A DNA stretch of 64,000 nucleotides, taken from Owenia fusiformis (lineage: Eukaryota; Annelida; Polychaeta; Sabellida; Oweniidae). The position numbers were made by a program, and so were the translations under genes. Below the pieces are notes generated by a model, which was not told the origin of the DNA, did no database searches, and saw only the letters and a program-made list of their open reading frames with translations. Each line of letters starts with the position of its first letter. Position 1 is the first letter of the stretch. Below are positions 50,770 to 63,900 of the stretch, one piece after another. The DNA is taken from NCBI GenBank assembly GCA_903813345.2, contig CAIIXF020000004.1, positions 8,205,525 to 8,269,524 of the forward strand, given 5' to 3'.

Positions 50770-52144
50770 GTGAGTTTGTTTGTTTGCTTGCTAAATGTAT
50801 TCTGTTGTTTGGTAAAATATAAGCCATGATCTGGTTTTATGAAGAGAGATGGGGGGAGGTGAAATTTGCAAGGGAAAGGGTCACTTTTGCCAATGATGTG
50901 TTAAAAAAGAAGTGATAGAAAAATAAAATATCTTATACCTCCCATCAAATAGCATCTTGATTCACAAGGTTTCAATTGTTCCGACCAAGTGGAAAGCGAC
51001 GATTAAATTGAGTGATAATTTCTTTAAGTGCCAACGACATCATTAAATGCAGGATACTTGTAAAAGATGTTGCGACTTAATGATCTGTCAATCAATTATG
51101 AAGTAACGGTAGCAACAATTCTTACATACTTCACAACCTGACTTTCCAACTGCGACAAAATCTAAGAATTGAATTATCCAATCATCAATACAACAAAACC
51201 TGCCAACGATTCCTTTGGTTACCATGGTGATGTTATTTTAAAACCTGTGGCTGAATTAAAAGGACTACAGTGTTATTTAGCAATTTCCGATTTAACATCA
51301 TGTAATTTATCATGCTGCAATTACCATGGCAACCAGTAATGAATTTGAATAAAACGAAGAAATCTGACTCGCCAAATAAGCAAAAATCACCCCCTGCATT
51401 AAACTGCTTAATTAATCACACCTTTGGCTTTTGCTAAAGCCAGTTAGTTTATATCTTTAAATTGATAAACAATGATTTGACAAAATTGATTGTCTTGTAG
51501 AGATAGTAAAAATCTTCTAATGAAGGCTCGGTAGACAAAAATGTTTGTTTCTAAATGCATGTGTCTGATCGGTTTTCTTTTTTCCTGACCTGTTTTTCTT
51601 TAACATTTGTGTTTTCTTTCATTTTAGCTCAATTGTTCTCATTCTTTATGTTCTAGCCACTATTTAGGTAAAATATGAGATTTTCTTGTTGAATGTAATT
51701 CAAGTAAAAAGTATGAATCTCCCAAGCAGGCAGCCCTTCACAAATCATAAGAACAAAGAGCTCCCTTGAAAAAAACATCAGCTCGAGATAATTTATTACA
51801 AACGAGAGATTCAGATGAATGAACAATAAAATCATAACAAAGTAGATGCAATATATCACATTTTCATTACCATGGAAACTCTAAATAAAAAGTTCAGCTT
51901 GAAAAACCATGGATTTTTGAAAAATAGAGAAATGTGAATGAGTTTTTGAAATTTCTTGCACAGGATAAAACAACATACCAGTAATATCTACATCTGGTTT
52001 ATTTTCTGTAGATTCAACATCTGAGCTGCTCAATGCTGGAATCATTCTCATGCAGCTGTTATCATGCAGCTTCTACTTTTCGCTGTAAAATATCGAACAA
52101 TGAAATTTTTGTTTAAATATTGGAGTAATTATATCTGATAATTC

Positions 52145-52432
52145 CTTTTATTCCATAGTTAGCATGATATTCATAGGATAACATGTGAAAATAAAAACGG
52201 TATTTTTGAAATCAGTGGTAAAATATGATATTTTTGACAAATTTTCACTTAACCATAGCATACGGTTTTTTAGCCATGACATACGACGTCGTATGCGATG
52301 GTTTATGGATTTTTGCTACTTCAGACTCAAAACGAGGCTAAGTGTCAACATCGCCGGATAGTTTGGAAAATTCGAATTAAATGACTTAATTTCCGACGAT
52401 TCTGATGATGACTTTAACTATGGAATAAAAAG
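52145..52432. mobile_element. Small inverted-repeat element
   Basis: CTTTTATTCCATAGTTA and its complement TAACTATGGAATAAAAAG bound 288 bp of AT-rich DNA. No target duplication could be assigned. No ORF. Confidence 0.6.
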
Positions 52433-52434
52433 AA

Positions 52435-52572
52435 CATCCTATGATTTACTCGTGATATGATTTTAATCCACTCATGGTTATTGATATCTGCACTCTCTCG
52501 CTACGCTCGCTCGTGAAGATATCATATCCATTCGTGGATAAAAATCATATCACTCATAAATCATAGGATATC
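52435..52572. repeat. Palindrome with CGCTACGCTCGCTCG centre
   Basis: ATCCTATGATTTACTCGTGA and its near complement flank a GC-rich centre CTCTCGCTACGCTCGCTCG. Arms of about 55 bp. It adjoins the previous element and may be part of it. Confidence 0.65.
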
Positions 52573-53907
52573 CTCTATTTATCTTTAGCCGTTTTTGTCT
52601 TACGTTTATGACATATTGTGTTGTGACATAAATGGGTTCATAAAACGTGCCATGAATTATTATAAAAAAGTTAATAGTTCGTAAACTGTGAAATGAATTA
52701 ACATACTCTATACCATATCATTTATGATAGTATATAATTGTGACATAATTAGGGTAGAGTTTCAAACATTTTAAAAGTATTCTTTCATCACTTGGTGCCC
52801 AAAATATCATTTATGATATGGCCTTGATTAGAAAATGAAATAAAGTAGGAAAAAGAGGAATCAAGCGCAAAGGAAGCATAAGTGAAGCAATAAGTCCAGC
52901 TGCACCTGAATCTTGTGCAATGTACCTATTCGAATATGTGCAGCAACCACCTAAAAACCAATTATCATCCAAAATGAAGAAAACATTTGAAACTGTTTAC
53001 ATTGGCATACATATTCTCACCAATTTTTGTCAAAATTGTGACCACCAAAATTTTGCCCTAACTTCAGGAAAAAACTCTAGGATGACCACTGTAGACATTA
53101 AACTGCAAGAAAACTTCTTCATTGATATACATTTTTTAAAGAAAGACTTAAGATATAGAAATTGACACCATGAAGTTTTTTGATAGGTATATATCTGATT
53201 TAGCTCTTTAACAACAGTAATGGGTAACAGCATCTTTGCAAAGAAAACGTGACTGAACCTGGAACATTTATTTTCAAAGACCTAAAAAACATAGATAAAA
53301 GACATTAATAATAGCATCCAAATCTTTTATTGCCTATTTGGTTTAACCCTGACCAAAGAAATCTAATCTTTGCAATTTATTCGATGTAACTTGCAGGAAG
53401 TTTCCAATTGATGCGAGAGATGTGTTTATGGCGGATGTAAAGTGATGAAAATAATTGCATCCTTTAAAGTCTGACGTTTTTTGCTTTCGCTTAATTAATT
53501 ACCAAGTTGATCCTTTCTCCTTTCTGGTTTATATTTTCTATAAATGTACAACTTTTGAATGAAGTTTACAATCGAAATCTCCCATAATCACTGGAGATTA
53601 ACTGACAATTAATTGTTAATTAATTGTTCATGTATATTGTAAAATTAATTATGGGCAGTTAGGGTACACCCCCTGGGGTGTCAAAGTCCGAATAATGTTG
53701 TAAATTTGTTGAAAAATGAAATTATTTTGAAACTGAAAATTGAAAAAAATAATTGCACTTATCCAAAGGGTAGTGGGGGGGGGGGGTGCTTATTGAGATG
53801 TCTCAGAAGATAAGGTTCAAGAGGCTCAGCAAAAACACTGAACAATTGATTTTACATATTCTGCTAAAAGATTATGCCACATATTCTCAAGCGTAAAAAA
53901 ACTTATG

Positions 53908-54235
53908 CTAAAAGTGATCCTGAAATATTCACATGGACTTCACCTTAAAAAGTGATCCTGAAATATTCACATTGACTTTACCTTAAAAGGTGATCCTAAA
54001 ATATTCCAATGGACTATACCTTAAAAAGTGATCCTGAAATATCCACACAGATGGTACCTTAAATGATCCCGAAATATTCAAATGGATATACCAAAGTGAT
54101 CCTCAAATATTCACATGTACTACACCTTAAAAGTGATCCTGAAATATCCACATGGACTATACCTTAAATGATCCTGAAATATTCACACTATATGGCCTAT
54201 ACCTAAAAAGTGATCCTGAAATATCTACATGGAGA
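53908..54235 (+). repeat. ~39-bp satellite, about 8 copies
   Basis: Repeated words AGTGATCCTGAAATATTCAC and TGGACTATACCTTAAA. Unit length varies from about 30 to 45 bp. Confidence 0.88.
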
Positions 54236-55455
54236 CTGTCCAACAAAAACAAGCATTTTTTAAAAAAAATTACCATTTTTAAAAATCTACCTAAATGTAG
54301 TAGTCCCTTTAAGAGTCAGAATGTTCATGATTTCATAATCATTGAGGTATTGATCATTTATGTAACTGCACTTTTAGCATCACCAATTGACGTCACACTG
54401 ATGGCGCTGTTACTTAAAATATATTAAATAGACCTAATTGATTTGCAACAACATTATCTATAAATTGCCCATATATATTACAACTTCATTTACCGAAGGG
54501 CAGGCTAGTAACTTTCAACAAAAGGCTCCATTGTTCTTAATATTTAAGTAAAAAATGACAATTTTGAATAAAGAAAAGACAATTTTATTAAAACGCGAAA
54601 GATAATTCAAACATTTACATGATGAAATTGGGGTTGATGGACAAGCCCGCAGAGCTTAAAGAGTAATTAGGCATGGATAGCTTAGTTTGAGAACTTCAAA
54701 ATCTGACATTTAAATTTCCAATATTCTATTTGCTTGAGGACGTCATCAAACTTGCCGGTCAGATGTAAAGTTATTGTTTACCTTATTTCATTACAACTCC
54801 ATCAAAGTAATCTCGCAGGTAGCATGCTACATAAATATTAAATATACTCTCATTCAATGTGAGCCATAAAAATCTCAGAATTAATCTCACGAAGATCGTC
54901 AATATAGGTAGTGAATACAATAATAAAAATTTAATGATTATAACCGTCTCAGTAACCAACGCTTTTCCCTTTCTGCACTATTCATGAATGACCTTTAAAA
55001 GCACCAGAAATAGAACATTATTTTGGTCATGGGCTGATTTTTTCCAAGAGATATCTCATTTACTTAGATTGTATCTCCTGATTGAAATCAATGAACCATA
55101 ACACTCTGCACATAGAATGTAAACTAAAAATACTAATGATCTATATCACCCGTGAGGAACAGTTGATGACTGACATGATTTAAAATGTAAATTCATGTGA
55201 AAACTGCAGAAACAGCAAGATAAATAGACATATCCCAAACAGTTGGTTCCCACAAATGAAGCAAATACATTTTAATACCCCATTTAAAATTATCATGGTA
55301 AATAAAAAAATAAATTAAATTACCATACAGTATCAAGCTATATTTTTCACTCTACAGAAATAAAAATACATTTCCTGATTAAAAGATTGAGAAAAAGGCT
55401 ACTGTCTACTGACCCAGCAATGCAGCATATTATGAATACAATATACTATACCATA

Positions 55456-55520
55456 CAGGGTGGGCCAAAATGTTGAATTGTACACTGTTATAATAAGGGT
55501 AATATTTTTGGCCCACCTTG
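55456..55520. mobile_element. 65-bp hairpin with CAGGGTGGGCCAAAA ends
   Basis: CAGGGTGGGCCAAAA at the left and TTTTTGGCCCACCTTG at the right are inverted. TA precedes the left end. The ends look like a Tc1/mariner-type MITE reduced to its termini. Confidence 0.5.
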
Positions 55521-55659
55521 CACCTTGTATTATAAGAAACTTCTATTTACTTCTATTTCTATATCTTATAACCGAATTGTAAGCCTCAGACCACTATAAA
55601 AAAACAACAACTAAACTATAATGTATCATTTCATAAATAATTATATTTTATATTTTCAG

Positions 55660-55809
55660 ATTTTAGTGCTGCTTCCCGTCATTTATTATCCAGTGAAAGT
55701 GGAAGTAATCATACCCTCCCGGAGTGGGAGAAGTGTGATTTTGAGGAGGCTAGCATCAAGTATCTATGGCTGGTTCTCTACATATTACTTGTATTGATTG
55801 GCTTCATAG
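55660..55809 (+). CDS. Second coding exon of the membrane protein
   Basis: A 150-bp exon, phase 1 at both ends, acceptor TATATTTTCAG and donor GTGAGT. It encodes 50 residues: SRHLLSSESGSNHTLPEWE with one N-glycosylation site, then KCDFEEASIK and a hydrophobic helix YLWLVLYILLVLIGFIG reaching the exon end. The frame continues that of 50585..50769. A Cys-acidic motif followed by a helix ending in a Gly split by a phase-1 intron would fit the first membrane segment of NCKX-type cation exchangers. The diagnostic alpha-repeat is not in the window, so identity stays open. The next exon was not found before 64000. Confidence 0.7.
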
Positions 55810-58239
55810 GTGAGTAACATTCTACGTAAAAAGGTGTACTGGTATAATATTGTTGTCAGCTGAGTGGTTGAATGAGAGGTCTGCAAATAGAGTCACACCA
55901 ATAATGTAATTTTGTACTTCAGCACACTAAAATAATTTGGTGCTAATTTAACACTAAGTTCTTGGTAATATTGTTTCTCAAGTTGTCAATAATAATGTTT
56001 TTTGTTCATTTGACATCAGGCCTCTGCAAGAAATAAGTACTGCCTGTAATAAAGTAATAAAGGAATGTAGAATACAGCAGAGAAACCTTTAAGTTACCAG
56101 TTAACATGAATAAGGGAAACGGAAAATATGATTTCGATAGTTTCAATTGTATAATTAACCCTACAATCAGGATGGAAAGGTTGAGAAGTCAATTTACATT
56201 TAACAGAAACCATCGTTTCAATTTTCAATACAATGTGCCAATCTCATATGCATTAAATCATTAATCAATACAATGATAATGAAAGTAACCATGACAACAC
56301 AACTGTAAACAGATTCGCCATTATTAATGCTCTATCAGATTTGATTTGATTAATTTGCAGGTAGCAAATTGTGTAATATTTCACTTAATAGAAATCAGTT
56401 TCCTGTTGAAGAATAACAATTGTGTAATATTGTTAAATAATCTCTCAGGTAATTATTCTTGTTTCATCAAGACATTGTGTTATGTAATTTTATTAACGAC
56501 CAATGCAATACCTCCTGGGGATATGGATAGGGGTCTAACCAAGATCTACAAAATAGATGAGACCTTGGGATGAAGCCATCTTAATCTTAGGCGAGGCAAA
56601 CTTTTAAAGGAGAGGCAAGTTTATAACAAGACCTTGTTTTCTTTTTTAAGGAGAGGCAAAATTAAGTTAAAGGCATCATAATAAGTTTATAACAAGACCT
56701 CGTTTTCATACTTTCAACTTTCAATTACACAATCTGAATTGTGATAAGTTAAAACAACAAACTGTTAATAAATTAATATGAATCGTTTCTTTTTTCTAAA
56801 GTTTCTGCAAACTTGAAAAGCTAGAAAGCTGCGAATATCAATCATTGGGAATATGTGTAACAGCAATGAATGGGGCAGGATTTATGGTTTCTTAGTACAA
56901 AACACTCCACCTTGATCTTTAAGAGGTTTTAAATAACAAAAATATAAACAAAGTAACATGAATGTATATATAGCCTGTTTAGGTCACTGTAGCTGTTTCT
57001 ATTGTTTTGTACTTTAAAGGTAAATCAAGCCCCATGTATTGCCTTGGTATGCCACACCAATTTATTTTCAAATTACACTGAAAAGTCTAGCTCCACATTA
57101 TCACAAATTAAATTGATTTAAAATTATCTCATCTTTCATTTTTTGCACTTTGTTGTTTATTTGGTAGAAACATGGAGACAGTATTACATATAACTTAGAA
57201 ACTACAAACATATCCGAATGTCTCCCTAAAGAGAAACCATATTCCTTCTTTGTCTTAGCTTCATACCATCGATCATTATGTAAATTTAAAAGGTAAATCT
57301 GACAAACACATGTACCTTATTTCAAGCATAGAAACATCTGCCCTTTCTACAAATACTTGGATTATGTTTCTATAAACAGTGCATGCATACAGGAAATTTC
57401 AAATTCTTTTAAGGACATGAACCTTATACATGTTCTGGGATATCATGTGAATACAAGACTACACTACCCTAAATACATTTGGCAACCCTAGCTGATTCTC
57501 CATAATTCTTTTGAAATTAATTTTTTCCTTATGAAAAATGTGATATTTTTTTAAACTGCCACATAAAAAGGTATGACTAATTATAGTCTTTTCACAAATT
57601 GCAAAACATGGTATAAAAGGCGAGTTTATGTTTCCAAACTTTTGTAGGGAAGTGTACCAGCTCATGCGTAAACCATGAATCAGTTCTGTGATTCTGAGAT
57701 CTATAAAAACAAAAAAATCATATCTAGCTACAAGAAGTCAAGGATGTACACACTGTGTGTTTTCACTTTACAGGTACTGAATGAATCCGCAGAAATTGAG
57801 CTTAAATTGGGATTAATTTAACAGAGAGGGGGTTTCTTATCATGTTGAGGTGAATAATGAGATATTTCTCATTGGCTGACAGGTAGTTAGGTAGTAGATT
57901 CACAGGCACATATTGAATACCAATATCTCTCTTCTATGTCCTCAATTCCCATATAGCAACCCATCCCTTGCTTATACTATAGTTCTCTCATTTGTATGTT
58001 TGTTTTTGTTGTTGTTTTGACAGTTATGATGCAATATTATTCAAATGGATTAGGAGGTGAAGGGTTTCATATCACTCCTTGGAATATGTTTTTGCCTGAC
58101 AAAATGAGTTAAAAGTGGTCAATCTGTGATAAATAGACAACTTTAATGCTTGGTATATGCATATAATCTAACATGTAGTTAGCTTCATAATCACAGTACA
58201 TTGTCTAATAAGGGAGACCATACAGCCATATGGGATCAC

Positions 58240-58530
58240 CTGTTTGTGGGTTCAAGACACGTTTACTTGTTGAGGGTTTAAAGAATGTTTTCCTGTTGAG
58301 GGTTTCTATAGATTTTTGTACTTGTTGAGGGTTTGTAGAAAATTTTTACATGTTAAGGATTTCATGAAAATGTTCACTTGTTGTGGGTTTCAAGAAAATG
58401 TTTATTTGTTGAGGATTTAAATTTTTTTTTACTTGTTGAAGGTTTTAAGAAAAGAAAATGTTTACTTGTTGAGCATTTTAAGAAAATGTTAAATATACAC
58501 TGTACTGATGGTTTCAAGAGAATATTTACC
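58240..58530 (+). repeat. ~29-bp satellite, about 10 copies
   Basis: Repeated TTTACTTGTTGAGGGTTT and AAGAAAATG words, unit 26-31 bp, with point differences between units. Confidence 0.88.
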
Positions 58531-58721
58531 GATTTGAGGCTTTCTCTTAATGAGAATATTGGATGAGTTGGTTACATAATATCATCTTTATCAAACAACA
58601 AACAAACATCTGTTACAAGAAACCATAAAACGTCCATGAACATAATACAGAAACAAATAATCAGATCATTTATCTTTCCCTATGAAATATCTTTCAAGGT
58701 GGTCATGCATATTTCCCACTT

Positions 58722-58870
58722 TTCTCCGTAAAATTTGAATGAACTTTGTGATTTTCTTGCATTTCTATAGAATTTAGAGTGTTGGCTACATGCCTGTTTA
58801 CTTTATTCCTTGCTGATTCCACTTTCTCCCGCATTATTTTTCATTTCAAACCGATTACTATGTAATTTGT
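58722..58870 (+). repeat. ACAATTTAGAGTG dispersed repeat, copy 5
   Basis: TTTCTCCGTAAAATTTGAATG, GAATTTAGAGTGTTGGCTAC, TTTACTTTATTCCTTGCTGA, then TTCATTTCAAACCGATTACT; the most consensus-like member. Confidence 0.82.
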
Positions 58871-59471
58871 CTCACAAGTGATAATGCCTCCTCACTGTCT
58901 GCTGAATAGCTTGCAAAAATTGATTTCTTACTAAGTTGCATCACTAGGTGAGAGCTGCAACAAATACAAACAACAAGGAATAATATCAAACAAGCTCAAA
59001 TATTTGAAGAACAAACAAATCAATATGTTTACAGATGTGTGTATTAAAATTAACCACAATAACTTTGATACAAGGCATTAACATGCAAAATGTCACCACC
59101 TGCCATTTGTTACAGATGCAAAATGTCGAATGCCAGATGCAACCTCCATCACCAAAAATGATACGTAGTGAAAAAAAAACGGCGAAAAAAACTATATGTA
59201 GGCACTAGATACATTTTTATAGAAACTAATTTTGTGATATTAATATGATCTTTGTTAATCAAATTCAAGATTTCCATATTATGATTTATTGATTCCATAA
59301 CTGAAGGGTTAATAGCACACTTAATGTCAGATGAAAAATAAATCATTGTTTTACAAAATAAATAATTCTCCTTATAATGTTGAGACTAATGACTTGGAAA
59401 AATCATCTCTAAATCATCAAGATATGTTTGAAAACTCTGGCTCTGATGAAATGTTTGAAAACTCTCTTTGA

Positions 59472-59812
59472 TAACCGTTTGCATTCATTGACTTCACTTC
59501 TTAAAAGAGAGCTTCATCTTCACTCCTTCAGTTTACAATAAATCTCTGATCTCACCAAGCTCATCAGAGTCCGTTGTCGATATACGGACGACTTTGCATA
59601 TGGTCATTTCCTCTGACATCATCGCATAGTTAAAGAGCACGTATTTAGCATGTGTTCCTTCCACTTCACTAAATTGTTGAGAAAGAATCAGCATGGTAGA
59701 TTTGAAATGATTTATACTCCGGGGTGTCACAGGCACCAATCTTTGGGGCGGGGTTGCTAAACTGTATACTAAGCAGAGGGTAGTTTTATAACTAGACTCT
59801 TTGCGCAGGGTA
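59472..59812. mobile_element. TACCCT MITE, copy C, enlarged by a coding-like insert
   Basis: Left end TAACCGTTTGCATTC, right end GCGCAGGGTA, flanks CTCTTTGA and CTCTTAGA (7 of 8 match). It is 341 bp against 87-94 bp for copies A and B. A second inner end GCAGAGGGTA lies at 59773-59782. The additional DNA carries the minus-strand ORF at 59533-59739. Confidence 0.75.
59533..59739 (-). CDS. Short coding-like frame inside a MITE, unrecognised
   Basis: The frame is open from about 59790 to a TAA at 59533. It reads SINHFKSTMLILSQQFSEVE and later YVLFNYAMMSEEMTICKVV and DSDELGEIRDLL. The mixed, non-repetitive composition looks more protein-like than other short frames in this AT-rich tract. I do not recognise a family. 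It could be a captured exon, a relic of the element's own gene, or chance. Confidence 0.3.
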   Translation of the reverse strand: MVPVTPRSINHFKSTMLILSQQFSEVEGTHAKYVLFNYAMMSEEMTICKVVRISTTDSDELGEIRDLL

Positions 59813-60817
59813 CTCTTAGATGAAATGTTGGCTCTGATGAAATGTTTGAAAACACCTATGCAATGTTATGAAAACACTGAAAGTAGAAACATTAATAAGT
59901 GAAAGCACTGGGATAACAAATTAATTTTGTAGCCATTTCAATTTGTTTTGACTTGATTGAAGTTTGTATCTATAAACATTTCTAATTCTTGGCCTATATT
60001 TTTCTATAACAAGTCAAAGCTATTCAAGACATCAAATCAAATAGTTTTGCTACATTTTACATCTATCTTATAATTTATTTATTTATTTTTTATTTATTTG
60101 ACAATCACTTTTATATCAGTGGCACTCAAAGGTGCGTAAATATAAAATATGAACAAACAAGCAAATTACACATCATCCAAGATTTTTGAAAATATGAAGG
60201 CATTACAACTTTTTGCAACTACAAGGATAAAAGTTGATTTGATGTCAAGGAAAAATCCACCCCAAATAACAGATCAGTCAACATCTTTGTACAATCAATT
60301 CTAGGAAGAAAATGTGCTGATTTATTACTTAAAGATGGAACACTTAAGAACACCAGGAAGGGATACATTCATCCAATCATTTTGAAGAAAACTGCTGAAC
60401 TTGCTTCAAAGCATATTCTATCTTATTAAATGCGGAGCCAAAAAATCTTCACAGAATATAAGAATTAAGAAACGTAGATTATTTTTAATCTTGCAGAATT
60501 GTTATAATATCTTTTCTGTAAAGTTGTATCCTGAACCTAGAGCCTGCAGTAAAAATACATCAAAGCAATCATAGTTCAATTTTTGCACAATAATATTCAA
60601 ATAAGTCAATTTACAGAAACTTTATAAAGTTTAGAATTTCCGAATCAGTTTTTGTAACCATGGTAATAATGATATCAAAGTAAGATAAGAGAACAATGCA
60701 TGTGAGAGGTTACATCCCCTGATGGTCCACCCCCTTTTCCCCCTGGTCCATTCAGGACAGAAACAACTAAGATAACCCATGTTTAAATATTTATTCTTTC
60801 CATGTCTTAATTCCATA

Positions 60818-60965
60818 GATTTCTCCCTAAAGTTAGAATGAACTGCTTGATTTTATTGCATTTCTACACAATTTAAAGTGTTGGCTACATGCCTTTGTAA
60901 TTTATTCCTCGCCTTTTCACTCTTTTCCACTTTATTCTGAATTTCAAAGCAAGACTATCATGGCA
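60818..60965 (+). repeat. ACAATTTAGAGTG dispersed repeat, copy 6
   Basis: TTTCTCCCTAAAGTTAGAATG, ACAATTTAAAGTGTTGGCTA, TTATTCCTCGCCTTTTCAC, then TTTCAAAGCAAGACTATCA; same orientation as copies 1, 2, 3 and 5. Confidence 0.8.
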
Positions 60966-63900
60966 TTTTTCTTGTGGCAAAATAGCTTTCCTCATCTATT
61001 AAACCTCCTAGAAATCGGATTCTCAGGTATAGAAAAATACCACACAAATAAATGCCAAATTGATCACATATTTTTTGCCATATATAGAATGAAAAGATAT
61101 AAAACAAAATAAAAAATCAAATATATGTACAAAAAGAATATTTTAACGAGACTTAACCAAAAATTAGCAGTAATTTGCTTTATCAATTTGTAAAATACAA
61201 GCTAACAAGTGAGATTTCATCATTGGGATACATTTAAATATAGATATCCATTAATTTCAACAAATGCTCCTATGAGATTTTTAACCTTTTCACGACAAGA
61301 GGTGTCATTAGTCGAAAAATAGATCAAGCTTGTTCCTATCAGCCCCTTGCAAAGATTGCCTATTCCCATCGAACTTTTGCAAATAACTCTTCCCGAGATC
61401 TTCAAATTCTTCCTAGAATTTTTTATGGAGCGCTAAGAAATAATGATAACTCTTACATCTGGTGCTATTAACATTTCTTGCAAGATACATCGTGAAAAAT
61501 TTGAATGATATTTACCAAATCTATGGAGATGTAAATTAATAATGAAAGGTACGATTAAAATATTGAGATATTAAATGTTGGGGAATTTTTTGAAATATGT
61601 AAAAACTGCAAAAATTCACATTTTACAGTAGGTCATGCAATGGTTTAACAGTTATGGCTGATTTCATCTCTGCAATAAAAATAGACACTCCAAACATTTC
61701 TAAGATCTGTTTGAATATCAAGATACATCCATGGGGATAATATGAGATAAGGGAAAGGTGAATTGTTTACAGAAGTCTGGTACAAATCCATGTAACATCT
61801 TCTCCAGCTAACAGCTGATGGACCATACAACACTTCAGTTTGTACAAATTCTGGAGAATAACCAGAATCAGGGACCAAGATGTTACCCTTTTTCTAATTA
61901 CAATCTGCTTAATTTTACTCTTCCATCAGCTACTTCCTTATTTGAATGTGCTTTTTGGGTGAGGCATATTTTTTTTCACTATACAGTAAAACCTAATATT
62001 GAACATTTTTGTTCAGAAAAAATTCAGTGTTGGTAGGTGTTCACTACAGAGAGGGTACAGAAGTCAGTAGAATATTTGCGGAAAAATAGAAAGGGATTCA
62101 TTAAGACAGGTTTTACTGTATGTTAATTTTCACCAGATTCAGTTTTTAGGTTCATTTAAGATTATTAGGAAACCGATTCACTTTAGGATAAATAAGAGGG
62201 AAATAAGGAATACTCATTTGGGCAAAGAACTTATAGCAATTACCCCTGATATGGGTTTCGCATCCTCATCAATGGCAGAAAAGAAACATGACCCAGTTGG
62301 TTCTAATTGGAAAACATTATGTTCCAGGTGGTTATACCTACTGTAGAAAGCTAAAACTGTATGGGTGAATTTTGATTCAACATGTTTCAGTAACCTGTTA
62401 CTTTCTGTTCCCCTGTCAATATCTATACCCCTGCCTGTCATTCACAATTTCCTCTGCCTGCCAATCTACATTGCCCTCTCATTCAACATTTCCCTGTCAT
62501 TTTTACAGATTCTTCTATCATTCAGCATTCCTCTGCCAGTGTTCATTTGAATCTGATAAATGTACAGCATTCTGCTTTCATCATACCATCTACTGTGTAT
62601 GTATGTATGAATTTATTGCCCTTTATATAAAGGAGATACATGTATACAAATTCATACTGGATTCATCATATTTCCATAATCATCAGTTTTGTCTCACTTA
62701 TTTTGCATATGGTTTTAAGGTCTTTTCTCAATTGCTCCTTATTTGCATTATTATCTTAGAATTTGAAAATGGCCATCACACACACTTTGGTTAATCACAA
62801 AATGCCATTTCAACATTATAAAGAAAGCGCAGATCACCATAAAATATTTTATAGTCCTTTTATTGGTTTTCTGGCAAGTGAAAAGCAATGTATTGGTTTA
62901 TCCTATGCCTAATTTGCCTTTTCTCATATAAAAGGTAATAAATATGTTATATACATTCTGTACATGAAGCACTACTTGACTTTAAGAGATATCTGAAGTA
63001 TGCAGAGATGTTCTGCAATGAGATCTTGTGGAAGATTTGATCTTGACTGTTTAACTAGAATCTGTTGGTGTGAGGTTGGTTGGTTGATTTGTTGGTAAGT
63101 TGGTTGGTTAGTTGGACGAGTTGAGGCATTGTGATACCAAAGTTAACTTATAATATATCCCATTGTCTCCAGAAGGAGAAGGAAGATGCGACTCCCCTGC
63201 CATTTTTCTTCCTTTTTTTGTGTTTGAAATGTGTACAATCCAGCAATGCATTCAAAATAGAAGTACATGTATACTTCCAGAAAAGTTCTTCATATTAGGT
63301 GAAAGTAGAATTACAGTACATGGTTGAGTCATCACACTGTGGATCTTTGACATTGATTCAACTATACACCAGCTAATCAACCTAAAAATTCAGTCTAGTA
63401 AACTGAATCTGTGAATGCAAAGAGAATTACAAATGGTGATGCTTTCTGGTTTCTTCTGCAACCTTGTAGAGTTGGAACCCCATCGAATCAAATGAAATTT
63501 TCCCTTGTAATTTTTTCTTTAACTTGGGGAAATTTCCATTTAATTTCTGAACACAACTAACAAGTACCAAAAGGGGAAAGATCAAAATGTAAAAAAATTC
63601 AGTTAGAAAAAGGACAATTTCAGTGTAGAGTAAGTTTAGAACAAATCCCCAACATCTCTAATTGCATGTTCTAGCATATTAGCCAAACATTTCTGGCTCA
63701 GATCACAAATATCCTAGATTGTGTGAAAATATCCCAGGCCCAATGCTTTCCAAAATCTCAACTGGATGAATTAGAACATGGCCTGGTGAAAGTGAAATAT
63801 CTTGTCTGTGTGTTGTTGTACTACTAGGGATCTAACTGTTTCATCAAACCAAAATCTTGGTTATTTATGTTTCTTTGATTTCTTTCTCAATCTTTGGAGA

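Larger units (their letters stand above)
50770..55659 (+). other. Intron of the plus-strand gene
   Basis: A 4.9-kb phase-1 intron with GTGAGT and TATTTTCAG ends. Contents: a MITE pair at 52145-52572, a partial inverted copy of the ACAATTTAGAGTG repeat at about 52825-52870, the 39-bp satellite at 53908, and a 65-bp hairpin at 55456. No other exon seen. Confidence 0.6.

Noticed and set aside
62372-62794. 140-codon plus-strand ORF rich in Cys, Phe and Ser
   Set aside because: The first half is a degenerate CTGCC/TCATTC repeat; there are no splice-consistent borders and the composition follows the DNA repeat.
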